From: Sphingomonas sp. TREG-RG-20F-R18-01
GTDB lineage: Bacteria > Pseudomonadota > Alphaproteobacteria > Sphingomonadales > Sphingomonadaceae
Length of the DNA stretch: 64,000 nucleotides
NCBI RefSeq assembly: GCF_022662475.1
Contig: NZ_JAKNQQ010000001.1
Span: forward strand, 806,001-870,000
Direction of reading: 5' to 3'
Shown: positions 8,216 to 17,198 of the stretch, piece after piece
How the letters are laid out: each line of letters opens with the position of its first letter
How positions within the stretch are numbered: the stretch's first letter is position 1
Position numbers and translations under genes: made by a program
The notes under the pieces: generated by a model
What the model saw: only the letters and a program-made list of their open reading frames with translations
The model's database searches: none
What the model was told of the DNA's origin: nothing

Positions 8216-9115
8216 ATGGCACAATCCTACGTCGATCCGGTCCATGCTGCGGACCACGGGCACGCCCCCGGCGCTGCCGTCCTCCATCGCTCGCGCATGT
8301 CTTGGCAGGCGGTGTTCGCGGGCGTGACCATCGCGATCGCCATCCAGATCGTTCTCGGGCTGCTCGGGACCGGGATCGGCATGAGCCTGGTGGATCCGGT
8401 CAACGGCTCGACCCCGAGCGCGAGCGGCTTCGGCATCGGTGCCGCGCTGTGGTGGGTGGTCAGCACGATCGTCGCGCTGGGTGCCGGCAGTTACGCCGCA
8501 TCCCGCCTTGCTGGCCTGAACGAACAGTTCGACGGCTTCGTCCACGGTCTGGTCATCTGGGGCGTGACGCTGATCATCACGCTGTACCTGCTGACCTCGG
8601 CGGTCGGGTCGATCATCGGCGGCACGTTCCGCACGATCGGCGGCGTCGCGAGCGCCGCCGGGACCAGCATCGGCGCGTCCGCGCCGACCGTCGCCAAGGC
8701 GGCCGGCATCGATGTCCAGGACCAGGCCGCGGCCTATCTCGACACGGCCCCGGCCGACCCGGCCCAGATGACGCCGCAGGAAGCGCAGAAGGAAGTCGCC
8801 AAGCAGTTGCCGGCAATGGCGCGTGGCGGTGCCGAAGGGAATCAGGCCGAAGCGCGGATCGTCGACATCGTCGCCGCGCAGCGCAAGATTCCCCGTGCCG
8901 AGGCCGCGGCGCAGGTAGCGCGCGCCAAGCAGCAGTTCGTCCAGGCCAAGGACAATACGGTCGCCACCGCCAAGACCGCAGCCGATGCCGGCGCAAGCGC
9001 GGCAGCCGGGACGTCCTTCACCGCGGTCATCGCGCTGTTGCTCGGTGCAGGCGCAGCCGGTTTTGCCGGGGCCGCCGCGACGCGCCGCCGCGGTCATGAG
9101 GTCCGCCGCGCCTAA
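8216..9115 (+). CDS. PhnA-like membrane protein
   Basis: The 299-residue protein has three N-terminal membrane segments (about residues 27-60, 70-97 and 105-135). A long Ala-rich soluble helical region follows, with 'EAQKEVAKQLPAMA' and 'AAAQVARAKQQF'. A C-terminal hydrophobic Gly/Ala helix (about residues 267-287) ends in basic residues. This matches membrane proteins often labelled PhnA-like in alphaproteobacteria; that label has no link to phosphonate metabolism that I can see. The ATG at 8216 follows AAGGAA. Function unknown; context suggests envelope stress. Confidence 0.7.
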   Translation: MAQSYVDPVHAADHGHAPGAAVLHRSRMSWQAVFAGVTIAIAIQIVLGLLGTGIGMSLVDPVNGSTPSASGFGIGAALWWVVSTIVALGAGSYAASRLAGLNEQFDGFVHGLVIWGVTLIITLYLLTSAVGSIIGGTFRTIGGVASAAGTSIGASAPTVAKAAGIDVQDQAAAYLDTAPADPAQMTPQEAQKEVAKQLPAMARGGAEGNQAEARIVDIVAAQRKIPRAEAAAQVARAKQQFVQAKDNTVATAKTAADAGASAAAGTSFTAVIALLLGAGAAGFAGAAATRRRGHEVRRA

Positions 9116-9242
9116 CCGGCGCCGGCAAGGACGCGCGCCTGCCCCCCGGGCGCGCAGGGAATGGCGGTCACCGCCTGTAGCGTAGCCTTTGCGGCGGCCG
9201 TCATTCCCCAAATTACACTGCCCCCCCTCACAGGAGACGATC

Positions 9243-9509
9243 ATGGACACGCATCAGGTTACCGGCGAAATCAAGCACACCGCAGGCGCACTCGAAGAAG
9301 GCTTCGGCCGACTGACCGGCGATCGCACGACCGAAGTATCGGGCGCCGCGCGCAAGGTCGCAGGGCAGCTCGAGGGCGCTTACGGGGATGCCGTCAGCGC
9401 AACGCGCGCAACCGTCGAGCACAGCCCGCTGCTCGCGCTCGGGATCACGGCTGCCGCAGGCTTCCTGCTCGGCGCGCTCGTCACCGGCCTCAGCGCCAGC
9501 AAGGGCTAA
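9243..9509 (+). CDS. CsbD-like / ElaB-YqjD-like hybrid membrane-anchored protein
   Basis: In this 88-residue protein the first half ('GEIKHTAGALEEGFGRLTGD') resembles CsbD, while the second half is amphipathic helix followed by a C-terminal membrane anchor 'LLALGITAAAGFLLGALV' as in ElaB/YqjD. ElaB/YqjD proteins tether ribosomes or stress proteins to the inner membrane in enterobacteria; whether this one does is inference. The CAGGAGA ribosome binding site fixes the ATG at 9243. It ends the stress-type block. Confidence 0.75.
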   Translation: MDTHQVTGEIKHTAGALEEGFGRLTGDRTTEVSGAARKVAGQLEGAYGDAVSATRATVEHSPLLALGITAAAGFLLGALVTGLSASKG

Positions 9510-9532
9510 AGCCCGGCGCTCCGACACCCGAT

Positions 9533-9563
9533 CGGCACCGGCGCGCCCCCCGCGCCGGTGCCG
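9533..9563. terminator. Bidirectional GC hairpin between convergent genes
   Basis: A perfect 13-base-pair stem, CGGCACCGGCGCG / CGCGCCGGTGCCG, with a five-C loop lies between the end of the CsbD/ElaB gene and the end of the RDD gene on the other strand. It is a plausible shared terminator for both, although T-runs are weak. Confidence 0.6.
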
Positions 9564-9573
9564 GTCTTGCAGG

Positions 9574-10446
9574 TCAGCGCGGCGCGTTGGCGATGAACTT
9601 GTCGGGGCGGCGCTTGCCGATCAGCAGCCCGCGTTCCAACCGGACGCACAGGGCCGCGTAATATTCCGTCAGGAACCCGCGATCGTCGCCATCATCCGGC
9701 AGATCGGCCTTGCGGCGAATCGTCGCGGCCACCGTCGCCACCGCCGCATCGCTGCCGCTGCGCAGGACGGTCTCCAGCGTCTGCAACTCGAATTCGCCGT
9801 ATAGCCCCAGCGCCGCTTCGGAAAAGACCCGGCGGGCCGGCACCTCCGGTTGCGCGAGGTCGGACTCGAGCCGTTCCGTCGCGGTTCGCACGACCCATGT
9901 TCCCGCGAGCAGATCGCCGACCCGCAGCCGGTCGCGATTGAACAGCGGGAAAAACAGGAAAATGCCGCTCCAGCCGAGCGAAAAGAGCGTCAGCGCCGCA
10001 TCGGCCTGCCCCTCCAGGGATCGCTGGCCGAGGAAGGTCAGCGGCAGGAACAGTTCGATCTCGCGCATCGCGTTGCGCGCGATCACCGCACCGCCGGTCA
10101 GCCGCGCGCCATCGCGCGCGACCACCCGCAGCCCCATGATCCGCTTGCCCGGCGTAGCCCCGCGCCCGCCCATTTCGAACAGCGTGAACCAGCCGTTGCG
10201 CAGGACGAAGCACCCGAGCAGCCAGATGATCGCCAGGCCGCTGGCGTGGGCCGAAAAGAACAGCAGCAACAGCACGATCGTCGCCGCGACGAGCAGGGCG
10301 ATGATGGCGACCGCGTCGATCAGGAACGCGGTCGCGCGCGCCCCGGCCGTCCCCAGTTCGAGCCGCAGATCGACTCCTTCCGGCGTCACGAAGCTGCGCC
10401 GCAGCGACGTCGGGCGCGCCGCGCGGTCAGGCCGGGGCGGTCGCAT
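9574..10446 (-). CDS. RDD family membrane protein
   Basis: The 290-residue protein has an RDD-type domain: 'GARATAFLIDAVAIIALL' at the start of helix 1, then 'GRGATPGKRIMGLRVV', and a third helix before 'FNRDRLRVGDLLAGTWVV'. The C-terminal 100 residues are soluble and mostly helical. RDD proteins are small integral membrane proteins linked to ion or osmolyte transport; the role here is not known. The start at 10446 lies inside the end of the SpoIIM-like gene (20-base overlap), implying translational coupling. It is the last gene of the DUF4129-to-RDD operon. Confidence 0.85.
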   Translation of the reverse strand: MRPPRPDRAARPTSLRRSFVTPEGVDLRLELGTAGARATAFLIDAVAIIALLVAATIVLLLLFFSAHASGLAIIWLLGCFVLRNGWFTLFEMGGRGATPGKRIMGLRVVARDGARLTGGAVIARNAMREIELFLPLTFLGQRSLEGQADAALTLFSLGWSGIFLFFPLFNRDRLRVGDLLAGTWVVRTATERLESDLAQPEVPARRVFSEAALGLYGEFELQTLETVLRSGSDAAVATVAATIRRKADLPDDGDDRGFLTEYYAALCVRLERGLLIGKRRPDKFIANAPR

Positions 10447-11458
10447 CGGCGCTCCTCGGCAGGTAGAAATACAGCAGCCAGGCGACCAGCATGCCGGTTC
10501 CGATCGCATAGCGCGTCAGGTCGTCGGTCAGCACCTGCCGCCCGATCCCTTCCAGAATCCCGGCGATCGACAGCATTACGACGGTTCCCGCCATGGCGAT
10601 CGCGCCCGTCCGCCCCGCCGCCACCGCCGCATCGTTGCGCGTCCTTCGCCCGGGGAAGGCGATCGCGGTGCCGATCCGGAAACCGGCGGCGCCCGACAGG
10701 ATGATCGCGAACAATTCGGTCGTGCCGTGGATCATGATCCACCCGGTAAAGCCGACACCCAGCCCCTTCGGCACGAACACCGCCATGAACGCCCCCAACA
10801 TCAGGCCGTTATAGGTGATGAGCAAGGCGGTCGGCACCGCGAAGGCGAACCCCAGCGCAAAGGACAGGATCGCGATCTGCGCATTATGGGTGAACAGGAA
10901 CGCCGCGAAGGTCGCCAGCATCTCGCGGTGCTCGGTCGTGTAGATCGTCTTGCGGAGCGTCTCGACCGAGGCGGACGGATCGCGGCCGCCCGCCATGCCA
11001 TCGCCGACGATCGCGAAGAACCAGGCGGAGTCGCCGCGCACGAGCAGATAGCCGACCACCGCCCCCGCCACCGTCAGCAGGAACGAAACCAGCGTCTCGC
11101 GCCAGAGCGATTGGACCGCCATCGGCCAGCCATGCGTGAAGAACCGCCCGAGTTGCCCGAGTGCCGACGTCTGGACGCCGTAGATCTGGAAATAGGCGCG
11201 GGTGCACAGCTGCTCGAGATACCCGACCAGCGCGCGGTCCAGCGAGGTTTCGCGCGCGACCGACAGGGACGACAGCGTCGTGCGGTACAGCAGCGGCAGC
11301 GCGAGCAGATCCTCCTGCGACACGGCGCGGATCGACCGTTTCTCGATTCGACGGATGATCGCGTCCAGCCGCTCCCATTCGGCGGCATGCGCCGCGCGAA
11401 AGCGGGTGGCGTTGACCAGCACCGGCTGGCCGAGCGACGGGGCGGCGGCAGTCGCCAT
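10427..11458 (-). CDS. SpoIIM (stage II sporulation protein M)-like membrane protein
   Basis: This 343-residue protein has a soluble N-terminal helical half (residues 1-110) and about six membrane helices. Typical SpoIIM-family phrases are 'FLFTHNAQIAILSFALGF', 'YNGLMLGAFMAVF' and 'HGTTELFAIILSGAAGF'. In sporulating Firmicutes SpoIIM helps peptidoglycan degradation during engulfment; in Gram-negative bacteria homologs sit next to RDD, MoxR and DUF58 genes and have no settled function. The gene touches the DUF58 stop and overlaps the RDD gene, so it is in one transcript with them. Confidence 0.88.
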   Translation of the reverse strand: MATAAAPSLGQPVLVNATRFRAAHAAEWERLDAIIRRIEKRSIRAVSQEDLLALPLLYRTTLSSLSVARETSLDRALVGYLEQLCTRAYFQIYGVQTSALGQLGRFFTHGWPMAVQSLWRETLVSFLLTVAGAVVGYLLVRGDSAWFFAIVGDGMAGGRDPSASVETLRKTIYTTEHREMLATFAAFLFTHNAQIAILSFALGFAFAVPTALLITYNGLMLGAFMAVFVPKGLGVGFTGWIMIHGTTELFAIILSGAAGFRIGTAIAFPGRRTRNDAAVAAGRTGAIAMAGTVVMLSIAGILEGIGRQVLTDDLTRYAIGTGMLVAWLLYFYLPRSADATAPA

Positions 11459-12768
11459 CAGAGCAGGTTCCTCCGTTTGAGCGCTACATAGCCCGCCACG
11501 AGCCGTTCGCCGACCCGGTCGTGTTCGGCCTCGATCACATGCACCCCGACATGCTCCAGGCGCGCGAGCACCAGGCGGCGGTCGCGCAGCAGCGCCGCCG
11601 CGGTCACCGCGCGCGTCACGTCATCCGCGGTCGCGGGCGCGCGGTCCGCGATCGCCTCGACGTCTTCGTCGCGCAGCACGACGACCAGCAGCAGATGCGT
11701 CTTCACGATCCGCATCGCCGCCCGCACCAGAAAGTCCGCGCTCGTCAGGTCGGTGAATTCGGTGAACACGACGATCATCGAGCGCCGCGTCAGCCGCGTG
11801 CCGAGCGTCGTCAGCGCAAAGGTGTAATTGGTTTCCTCGCCGCTGTAGTCGATCTCCGCGGCGAGCCGCTGAAGGTTGGCGAAGGCGGGCATGCCCGACA
11901 CCAGACCGCTCGCGATCCGCGGGCGCGAATCGAACGCATGGAGCGCAACCCGGTCGCCGAGCTTCAGCGCCACCCACGCCGTCAGCAACATCGCCGACAC
12001 CGCGCGATCGACGCGCGGCAGTCCCGCCACCGGTTCCGACATCTGCCGTCCCGAATCGATCGCGAAGACGATCTGGTTGTTGCGTTCGGTGCGGAATTCC
12101 TTCGCGTGCAGCTTGCGATGCCGCGCCGACTGTTTCCAGTCGATCGCGCGCCGGTCCATGCCCGAACGAAACTCGACGAGCGCATCGAAGTCGGTCCCGT
12201 CGCCGCGATCGACCTGCGTCAGCAGGCCCTCCAGCGCGTGGCGGCGAAAGATCTCCGCACCCTTGTCCTTCAGCGCGCGAATATCGGGCAGCACGACGAT
12301 CCGCGTTGCGGTCGCGATGCTGCGCTGATGCCACACCAGCCCCCATCCCCCGCGCCAGCGCAGCCAGACCCGCTCGATCCGACCCGTTCCGCGGCGCAAG
12401 GCGGTCAGCGCGACCAGCACCGCCCCCGTTCCGCCCCGCAGCGCGACCCAGGCGCGCGCATCGTCCGCCGTTTCGAACACCAGGCCGACCGCCAGGGCAA
12501 TTTCGACGCTCCGCGGGGGGGACGCGCCGGCAAGCACCACGGTTACGGTCGCGTCGATGGTCTCGCCGACCGATGCGGTCGCTGGCGCGTCGATCCGCGC
12601 CGTGGCGGTACGTGCGCCCGTCACCGCGTCGACCGCCGCCAGCAGCAGCACCGCCAGCGGCCACGCCAGCCCGGCATACCAGCGCTCCGGCATCAGCACG
12701 CCGATCACCAGCGCAACCGGCGCCCCCGCCGCCGCTGCCAGCACCGCCATGCGCGTCGGATAGATCAC
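11458..12768 (-). CDS. DUF58 domain-containing protein
   Basis: The 436-residue protein has two N-terminal membrane helices (about residues 5-20 and 29-48), a beta-rich middle region, and a C-terminal DUF58/von Willebrand-like domain. The hallmark 'DRRAIDWKQSARHRKLHAKEF' region is present (residues about 205-226), followed by 'FAIDSGRQMS'. DUF58 proteins are encoded with MoxR ATPases and probably act as their membrane targets. I use the GTG at 12768; an ATG six codons later is possible. The 76-base gap to the MoxR gene contains no terminator. Confidence 0.85.
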   Translation of the reverse strand: MIYPTRMAVLAAAAGAPVALVIGVLMPERWYAGLAWPLAVLLLAAVDAVTGARTATARIDAPATASVGETIDATVTVVLAGASPPRSVEIALAVGLVFETADDARAWVALRGGTGAVLVALTALRRGTGRIERVWLRWRGGWGLVWHQRSIATATRIVVLPDIRALKDKGAEIFRRHALEGLLTQVDRGDGTDFDALVEFRSGMDRRAIDWKQSARHRKLHAKEFRTERNNQIVFAIDSGRQMSEPVAGLPRVDRAVSAMLLTAWVALKLGDRVALHAFDSRPRIASGLVSGMPAFANLQRLAAEIDYSGEETNYTFALTTLGTRLTRRSMIVVFTEFTDLTSADFLVRAAMRIVKTHLLLVVVLRDEDVEAIADRAPATADDVTRAVTAAALLRDRRLVLARLEHVGVHVIEAEHDRVGERLVAGYVALKRRNLL

Positions 12769-12844
12769 GCGCGCCGTCTCGCGCGCGTCGTGCCGCCGCG
12801 CCGGCAGCGAAGACGCACGATGCGCCTGACCTCGGCCGCCAGGC

Positions 12845-13797
<953 letters not shown>

Positions 13798-13822
<25 letters not shown>

Positions 13823-15009
13823 TGGTGCAGCGCCTGCGCCGCCGCCAGCATGTCGCGCGGATGCCGCGCCGCCCGGGCGTCCTCGGCCAGCGCGGTGAAC
13901 CGCGCACGCCCTGCCAGGGCGTCGAGATACCCGTCGAGCGCGCCGTCGCGCAGCCGGGCGGGCACGCCAAACACGCCGACCGCCCGCTCGCGCACGACAT
14001 CGGCATAGCGGTCGCCCAATCCCCCCTGCCGCCCCGCCTTGCGCACCAGCGCGGCGGCATTGTCGATCAGCGCGGCCTTGCCGAACGCAATCGCGCGGGC
14101 GCGCCGGCGCGGCGCGGCGAACGAGGCGGTCGCCTGGATCCCAGCAAGCAGCAGCGCGGCCGCAAGCGCAAGCGTCATCGCGAGGAACGGCGGCTCCAGC
14201 GCTAGCTTGAGCGGACTGGGGGAACGGCCGAAACCGTTGAGCGTGACGTCGAACACGATCGAAGTCGCGCCGGTCGAATTGAGCCAGTCGAGCAGCGCGA
14301 GCGCCGCCCGTGCCTGTCGGGCGTCGCGCATCCCGAGGTTGGACAACAGGTCGGGATCAGCGAGAACATAGAGCGGGCGGCTGCCGACCTGCGCGAGCAC
14401 GACATGCCCGGCCTGATCGCTCAGCACCGGGCGCATCCCCGGCCCGGTGATCGTCTGCATCGCGCGCGGTGCGGTGAAGCGCAGCGTCGCGGGCATCCAC
14501 CCCAACGTCTTCAGCGGCTGCCCGCCACCGCGATAGTGCCGTACCCGCAGCGGATATTGCGGGGCGAGCACGCCCTCCGGCTGCGCGGCGGGCAGGACGG
14601 CGATGTAATCGGCCCAGCCGTCATGCCGCTGATCCTTCACCGTCAGCCATTTCGGCAGGACGACGAGCGTCGGCTTGACCGCGCGCTGCGCCAGGACGGC
14701 GGTCATGTCGGTGGCGGCGCTTTCGGGGGTCAGCACGACCAGATCCTCGGTCCCCAGCGCATGCGGGTTGCGGACGATCTGTGGATTGCGGCCGGTCGCC
14801 GCGGCCAGACGGACGAGCCCACTGAACCCCACGGCCGCGTTGGACAGCGCGTGCGCCCCGCCGTTGCGACCCGACCGCCAATCGGGCGCATAGGCGCCCA
14901 GCACCACCATCCCGACGAATGCGGCGATACCGACGACCAGGAGGATGGCGACGGTGCGAACCCCGAACGCCCCCTGCTCCGCAGTCCGCGCGATGGCGAT
15001 ATCGCTCAT
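13798..15009 (-). CDS. DUF4350 domain-containing membrane protein
   Basis: The 403-residue protein has an N-terminal membrane helix (about residues 18-40), a soluble periplasmic DUF4350 domain (about 60-260) with '[19 protein letters not shown]', and a second membrane helix near residues 278-300. A helical cytoplasmic tail follows. DUF4350 proteins occur in MoxR operons together with DUF4129, DUF58 and SpoIIM-like proteins. The start at 15009 overlaps the DUF4129 gene by four bases (ATGA). Function unknown; probably part of a membrane complex with its neighbours. Confidence 0.8.
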
Positions 15010-15710
15010 GCGCGCCAGGTCCCGGGCAAGGCGAAATCGGCGTAAGCGGCGCGCGCGCGCGCCCAGTCCGTGGCATCGACCGGGCGGTTGCCGAACAGGC
15101 TGCGTTCCACCAGCGCCGCAATGCCGGCGAACAACCCCCGCGCCGCGGGCGGAACCGCATCGGCCGCGCCCAGTTCGCGGCTGGTCAGCGCGGGACGGAC
15201 GAGGCGGGGCCGGCGGCGCGCGATGTCGTCGACCGACCGGATCAGCAGCAGATGCACCGCCTCGGCGAAGCGCCCTTCGTCGGCCAGCGCATCGGCCTCG
15301 CGCAACCACGCGCGGGCCGGGCCGGACTCGGGTTGCCAGTCGGGTGCCTGGTCGAGCGGGGCCGCCTGGCGGGCGCGGGGGCGGTACGGCCAGCGCCATT
15401 CGCCATGCCGGATGCGTTGATAAGCCATCCACGCCACCACCAGCGCCAGCGCGACGATCACCGTCCACAGGAAGATCCTGGCATAAGGCGCGGCCGGCAT
15501 CTGGCGCGTGATCCAGCCGAGCAGCCGCCCGAGCGGTTCGAGCACGCGTCCGAGCCAATGCAGGAATTGCGACACCCACTGCGGCGGCTGTGGCGGCGGA
15601 GTCGGCTGTCCAAGCACGAACTGGACGTTCGGGTCAGCCCTGAGCGCCGCATGGGCGGCAGCGAACCGGTCGCCATCGGCGGCCGCCTGTTGCGCTGTTC
15701 CCCCGCTCAC
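15006..15710 (-). CDS. DUF4129 domain-containing protein
   Basis: The 234-residue protein has one membrane helix at about residues 78-96. A C-terminal DUF4129 domain follows (about 135-225), with 'GRFAEAVHLLLIRSVDDIA', 'TSRELGA' and 'LVERSLFGNRPV'. DUF4129 proteins are near-universal partners of MoxR/DUF58/SpoIIM-like gene sets. The frame begins with GTG at 15710. This is the first gene of the six-gene operon, and the promoter should lie in the 135 bases before 15846, which it shares with a divergent membrane protein gene. Confidence 0.82.
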   Translation of the reverse strand: MSGGTAQQAAADGDRFAAAHAALRADPNVQFVLGQPTPPPQPPQWVSQFLHWLGRVLEPLGRLLGWITRQMPAAPYARIFLWTVIVALALVVAWMAYQRIRHGEWRWPYRPRARQAAPLDQAPDWQPESGPARAWLREADALADEGRFAEAVHLLLIRSVDDIARRRPRLVRPALTSRELGAADAVPPAARGLFAGIAALVERSLFGNRPVDATDWARARAAYADFALPGTWRA

Positions 15711-15845
15711 TCGGCTTCCCCTGGCAGCACCCGTCGCTACGCCCCGAGCCTAAACCAACACGCGGGGCGCGCAATCGCCAAATTGCGCTTTACAGCAATC
15801 CGTGGCCGCCTAGGTTCGGTGGCGCATCGTGCGCAGAGGGGTTCC

Positions 15846-16628
15846 ATGGCCACCGTCCCATCCGTTTCCGACCGTCGCGTGTCGCTTGGCCGGGTGCTGA
15901 ACCGCGCGTTCGCCGCTCTGGGCGCCAATGCGGTCACGATGTTCGGCATTGCCTTCCTGTTCAGCGCGCTGCCGATCGCGCTGCTCAGCCTGTGGCAGTC
16001 GGGCATGGGGCCAACCCGCGATTTCGGCACGAACGCCGTGATGATGGGCGCCATCTATCTCGCCAGTTTCGTCCTGACGCAACTGGCGCAGGGCGGCCTG
16101 GTCCGCGCGACGATCGCGCATAGCGATCAGCGCCGGGTCTCGTTCGGCGATTGCATCGCCACCGGCGCCCGCTTCGCCCTGCCGCTGCTCGGGCTTGGTT
16201 TGCTGCTGGGCCTGGCATTGCTGGTCGGCTTCGCCTTCTTCATCGTCCCGGGCGTCATGCTCTATCTCGCCTGGGCGGTTGCGGTTCCGTCGCTGGTGGT
16301 CGACCGGTCGGGCGTATTCGCGGCGTTCGGGCGCAGCGCGTTCCTCACCCGCGGGGCACGCTGGAACATCTTCGGTCTGGGGCTGCTGCTGCTCGTGCTC
16401 TATTACGTGCTGATCGCGGCGGTCGGGGTCATCACGCTCGCCGTCACGGGGCTGCCCACGGTCGCGCGGGGGATCGAAGGCTTCACGACCCTGTCGACGC
16501 TGCTGACCGCCGTATCGACCACGATCACCACCGCCACGGTCGCCGCGATCCAAACGTCGCTCTACGTCGAGCTGCGCGACTGGAAGGACGGACCGCAGGT
16601 CGATCAACTCTCGGAAATCTTCGCCTGA
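15846..16628 (+). CDS. Multi-pass membrane protein (YciC-like / glycerophosphodiester phosphodiesterase membrane-domain-like)
   Basis: The 260-residue protein has about six membrane helices. It begins with 'SLGRVLNRAFAALGANAV' and later has 'FFIVPGVMLYLAWAVAVPSLVVD', split here around the conserved 'PG...L....W....P' phrase. That pattern is shared by YciC-like and GlpQ-associated membrane domains of unknown function. A GAGGGG ribosome binding site precedes the ATG at 15846. It is divergent from the MoxR operon and precedes the DUF2141-hpnN pair. No enzymatic motif is visible. Confidence 0.7.
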   Translation: MATVPSVSDRRVSLGRVLNRAFAALGANAVTMFGIAFLFSALPIALLSLWQSGMGPTRDFGTNAVMMGAIYLASFVLTQLAQGGLVRATIAHSDQRRVSFGDCIATGARFALPLLGLGLLLGLALLVGFAFFIVPGVMLYLAWAVAVPSLVVDRSGVFAAFGRSAFLTRGARWNIFGLGLLLLVLYYVLIAAVGVITLAVTGLPTVARGIEGFTTLSTLLTAVSTTITTATVAAIQTSLYVELRDWKDGPQVDQLSEIFA

Positions 16629-16708
16629 CGCCGCCGCCGTGGCGGGTCGAGACCGTGCGCAAGCAATGCGGTCTTAATCTTGGCCGAAATTCCGGCTAGA
16701 GGCGCCGC

Positions 16709-17191
16709 ATGACGTCCCTTGCCGCTCCGCGCCGTGCGCGATCCCGCTCCCTGCTGTGTCTTCCCGCGGCCGCCCTGCTTACGGTCGGCGCTGCGCCATC
16801 CGGCGGCGTGCTGCACGTCCAGGTCGACAATGTCCGCGCGCGGACGGGCCGGGTCCATGTCGACCTGTGCACCCAGGCCCAGTTCCTCAAGGATTGCCCC
16901 ATCGCCGCGGACAGCGCCGCGCAGGTCGGAATGACGACCGTGACGCTGCGCGATCTCAAGCCCGGCCGCTATGCCGCGCAGGTCTATTACGACCAGAATG
17001 GCAACGGGAAGGTCGACCGCGCGCTGTTCGGCATCCCCAAGGAAGGCGTCGGCTTTTCGAACGATGCCAAGATCCGCATGTCGCCCCCGAAATGGGAGGA
17101 GGCCGTGTTCGACTATGACGGGCGCGAACGAACGATCCGGTTGAAGCTGCGCTATTTCCTGGGCCCGAACGCCCCCGCGGCACAGCAGTAG
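16709..17191 (+). CDS. Secreted DUF2141 domain protein
   Basis: The 160-residue protein has a signal peptide (hydrophobic core near residues 14-28, 'AAPSGG' after it) and a single DUF2141 domain. Conserved phrases are 'GRVHVDLCTQAQF', 'LKPGRYAAQVYYDQNGNGKVD' (split) and 'FGIPKEGVGFSNDAK'. DUF2141 proteins are periplasmic beta-sandwich proteins of unknown function. The gene ends eight bases before hpnN, so it is probably translated from the same message. A supporting role in hopanoid or outer-membrane lipid handling is inference only. Confidence 0.85.
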   Translation: MTSLAAPRRARSRSLLCLPAAALLTVGAAPSGGVLHVQVDNVRARTGRVHVDLCTQAQFLKDCPIAADSAAQVGMTTVTLRDLKPGRYAAQVYYDQNGNGKVDRALFGIPKEGVGFSNDAKIRMSPPKWEEAVFDYDGRERTIRLKLRYFLGPNAPAAQQ

Positions 17192-17198
17192 CCGCGGC

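Noticed and set aside
4313..9243. EcfG-type general stress promoters (GGAAC...CGTT) before the stress-type genes
   Set aside because: I looked for this pair upstream of 4433, 4755, 7980, 8216 and 9243 and found no convincing match; GGAAT...CGTA near 9159 is too weak to call.
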